Source: Mesorhizobium amorphae (GTDB lineage Bacteria; Pseudomonadota; Alphaproteobacteria; Rhizobiales; Rhizobiaceae). Taken from it: DNA of 24,288 bases. The position numbers and the translations under genes are program-made. The stretch's first letter is position 1. The number at the start of each line of letters is the position of its first letter. The notes below the pieces were generated by a model. That model searched no databases. It was not told where the DNA came from and saw only the letters and a program-made list of their open reading frames with translations. The DNA lies in the NCBI GenBank assembly GCA_003240775.1, contig QFNI01000053.1:1-24288 (forward strand), in the 5' to 3' direction. Shown here in pieces: positions 22,779-24,288 of this stretch.

Positions 22779-23837
22779 ATGGTTACCTCCACGCTCGATT
22801 TTGAGCGCATGAGGGCGCCGATCACCGCCGAGTTTCCGGCGGGAGAGGACGTCCGGACGAGCTCCCGCGTGGAGCTTTATTATCGCTTGAAGGACGCGCG
22901 CTCGGCGGCGCGCACCGAAGAGCGCGCGCTTCCGGCGGGTGAGCCCTTCCGGCTGTCGCCGGCCTGGCACGAGGTGCGGGCGCTCTGCGTGGAACTGTTG
23001 GAAACCGTCACGTCCGACATCGAAATCCTCGCCTGGCTGATGGAAGCGGAACTGCGGCTTTCGGGGTTCGGCGGCCTGCGGGACGTCTTCCGCCTCGCCA
23101 CTGATTTGGTAGAGGATCGCTTCGATTCGCTTCATTCGATCGACAACGAAACCATCGCCGACAAGGTTGCGCCGCTGTCGGGCCTGAACGGCGTGGGCGG
23201 CGAGGGCACGCTGATCCAGCCGATCCGGCTTTCGCCCGTCGTGCCGGGACAAGGCTTCTTCCAGTCGAGCCTGTGGGACTTCCAGTTGGCCCAGCGGCCC
23301 GGCGAAGAGACGCGCCGCGCGGCCCTTCGCGAAGCCGCCGACGACGCCGGCAAGGAAGCGATGCGGGCTTATCTCGCTGTGGTGAACGAGTGCTTGGCCA
23401 CGTTCAACGCGCTGACCGCCGCGCTCGACGCGCGATGCGGGCCGGATGCGCCGGCGTCATCCGCCATTCGCAACGTGCTCGAGGAAGCGCGCCTGGCCGT
23501 GGTCAATCTCGGCGGCTTCGAGGGCGAGGCCGCAGCCGTTTCCGGCGATGGGGTGGAAGCCGCGCCTGAAGCGGACAGTGCCGCGCAAGCCCTGGCCACC
23601 GAAGCCGCGCCCGCGCGGCCTCGCCCCATCGCCTCGCGCGAGGACGCGTTCGCGAAGCTCCAGGAAGTGGCCGATTTCTTCCGGCGCACCGAGCCGCAAT
23701 CGCCGCTCGCGCCGGCCATCGACACGATCATCGCGCGCGGCCGCATGAATTTCGCCGACCTCCTGGCCGACCTCGTCCAGGACGACCATGCGCGGCGCAC
23801 CATCTTGATTACTGCGGGGATCAAACCAGATTCCTAA
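22779..23837 (+). CDS. tssA: T6SS baseplate/tail-assembly protein TssA (ImpA)
   Basis: This 352-residue cytoplasmic protein primes tube and sheath polymerisation. The ImpA N-terminal domain is clear: MRAPITAEFPAGEDVRTS (11-28), the SRVELYYRLKDARSAARTEER helix, RDVEILAWLMEAEL-like TSDIEILAWLMEAELRLSGFGGL, and LVEDRFDSLH. The middle is Ala-rich and less ordered. The C-terminal domain has REDAFAKLQEVADFFRRTEP and SPLAPAIDTIIARGRMNFADLL, which make this the short TssA class, with a length close to Pseudomonas TssA1. The ATG at 22779 has a weak ribosome-binding site; ATG 22809 (Met11) is a less likely alternative. It opens the rightward core operon. Confidence 0.93.
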   Translation: MVTSTLDFERMRAPITAEFPAGEDVRTSSRVELYYRLKDARSAARTEERALPAGEPFRLSPAWHEVRALCVELLETVTSDIEILAWLMEAELRLSGFGGLRDVFRLATDLVEDRFDSLHSIDNETIADKVAPLSGLNGVGGEGTLIQPIRLSPVVPGQGFFQSSLWDFQLAQRPGEETRRAALREAADDAGKEAMRAYLAVVNECLATFNALTAALDARCGPDAPASSAIRNVLEEARLAVVNLGGFEGEAAAVSGDGVEAAPEADSAAQALATEAAPARPRPIASREDAFAKLQEVADFFRRTEPQSPLAPAIDTIIARGRMNFADLLADLVQDDHARRTILITAGIKPDS

Positions 23838-23850
23838 GGGAAACCACGAG

Positions 23851-23886
23851 GCTGCCGGGCATTTTCCAACCCCGACGGCCGTTTTT
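23851..23886 (+). terminator. Terminator-like hairpin between tssA and tssB
   Basis: GCTGCCGGG (23851-23859) and CCCGACGGC (23871-23879) pair with one mismatch and one G-U around an 11-nt loop. The right arm is followed by CGTTTTT (T-run 23882-23886). Flanking CCACGA (23844-23849) and TCGTGG (23886-23891) could form an outer stem. It fits a partial terminator or processing structure that would set tssB apart from tssA. Confidence 0.45.
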
Positions 23887-23938
23887 CGTGGGAAATCCCG
23901 CATCTTCCCCATGCCGGAAACGAGCCAAGGAGATCGAA

Positions 23939-24288
23939 ATGCCAAGTGTGCACGACAAGCTTGAGCGGGTTCGCAAGCCCCGCGTCCACATCAAATACGA
24001 GGTGGAAACCGAAGGAGCGCAGATCGAAAAGGAGTTGCCCTTCGTGGTGGGCGTGCTGGGAGACTTCTCCGGCAACCCGACGGAGCCGCTGCGGCCCTTC
24101 GGCGAGCGCAAATTCGTGCAGATCGACAGGGACAATTTCGACGAGGTGATGCGGCGCATGACGCCCGGCCTCAACCTCTCGGTCGAGAACACGCTGCAGG
24201 GCGACGGCACCGACATGGCGGTGAACCTCAAATTCGAGAAGCTGGAGGATTTCGAGCCGGCCAACGTGGTCGCTCAAGTGCCGGCGCT
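23939..24288 (+). CDS. tssB: T6SS sheath subunit TssB (VipA/ImpB), 5' part
   Basis: The first 116 codons of TssB are present; the gene runs off the right edge (the family is usually about 160-180 residues). TssB and TssC build the contractile sheath around the Hcp tube. Diagnostic segments are SVHDKLERVRKPRVHIKYEV at the start, ELPFVVGVLGDFSGNP (33-48), FVQIDRDNFDEVMRRMTPGL (59-78) and the MAVNLKFEKLEDFEPANV sheath-core segment. The ATG at 23939 has the strongest ribosome-binding site in the window, AAGGAGA ending 5 nt before it, consistent with the large amounts of sheath protein needed. tssC is expected immediately downstream, outside the window. Confidence 0.95.
   Translation, partial: MPSVHDKLERVRKPRVHIKYEVETEGAQIEKELPFVVGVLGDFSGNPTEPLRPFGERKFVQIDRDNFDEVMRRMTPGLNLSVENTLQGDGTDMAVNLKFEKLEDFEPANVVAQVPA

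Overview
The window is a high-GC chromosomal stretch of an alphaproteobacterium, most likely of the order Hyphomicrobiales (Rhizobiales). The evidence is the codon usage (long GC-driven antisense open frames), a rhizobial-type dispersed palindrome, a BMP-type nucleoside transporter, and a type VI secretion system (T6SS) laid out like the Agrobacterium imp/hcp loci. This placement is inference from gene content; no rRNA, tRNA, CRISPR array or insertion sequence was seen.

Region 1 (1-2828) holds the tail of a MarR-type regulator, an exported alpha/beta hydrolase read leftward, and two translationally coupled DUF1185/AA_synth paralogues read leftward. The intergenic region after them (2757-3083) carries an 18-bp perfect operator-like dyad and candidate promoters for both directions.

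Region 2 (3084-9663) is one rightward operon for uptake and breakdown of nucleosides. It encodes a BMP-family lipoprotein-like or periplasmic binding protein, a double-ATPase ABC subunit with a probable TTG start, two permeases and two different nucleoside hydrolases. The genes overlap or nearly touch, except for an 86-nt gap after the binding protein that holds a perfect 11-bp stem-loop. The first hydrolase has lost two canonical active-site residues.

Region 3 (9692-22425) is a leftward T6SS operon: clpV (tssH), hcp (tssD), two unrecognised overlapping genes, vgrG (tssI), a DUF2169 adaptor, a PAAR-like (DUF4150) effector with a C-terminal toxin domain, and its probable immunity gene. Behind these lies a trail of immunity genes and toxin debris: a toxin tail with an in-frame TGA, a SMI1/KNR4 immunity gene, a 33-nt scrap of the main toxin's 3' end, and a second copy of the main immunity gene (about 83% identical by hand count). 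This is the pattern left when new toxin tips displace old ones while old immunity genes are kept.

Region 4 (22426-24288) is a 353-nt divergent control region followed by rightward tssA and the start of tssB, which runs off the window. The clpV/hcp/vgrG arm facing the tssA/tssB arm matches the known Agrobacterium arrangement, so the remaining core tss genes are expected just past the right edge.

The least explained and most interesting parts are the two unknown genes between hcp and vgrG (a candidate effector/immunity pair), the unclassified toxin domain, and the layered orphan immunity array.
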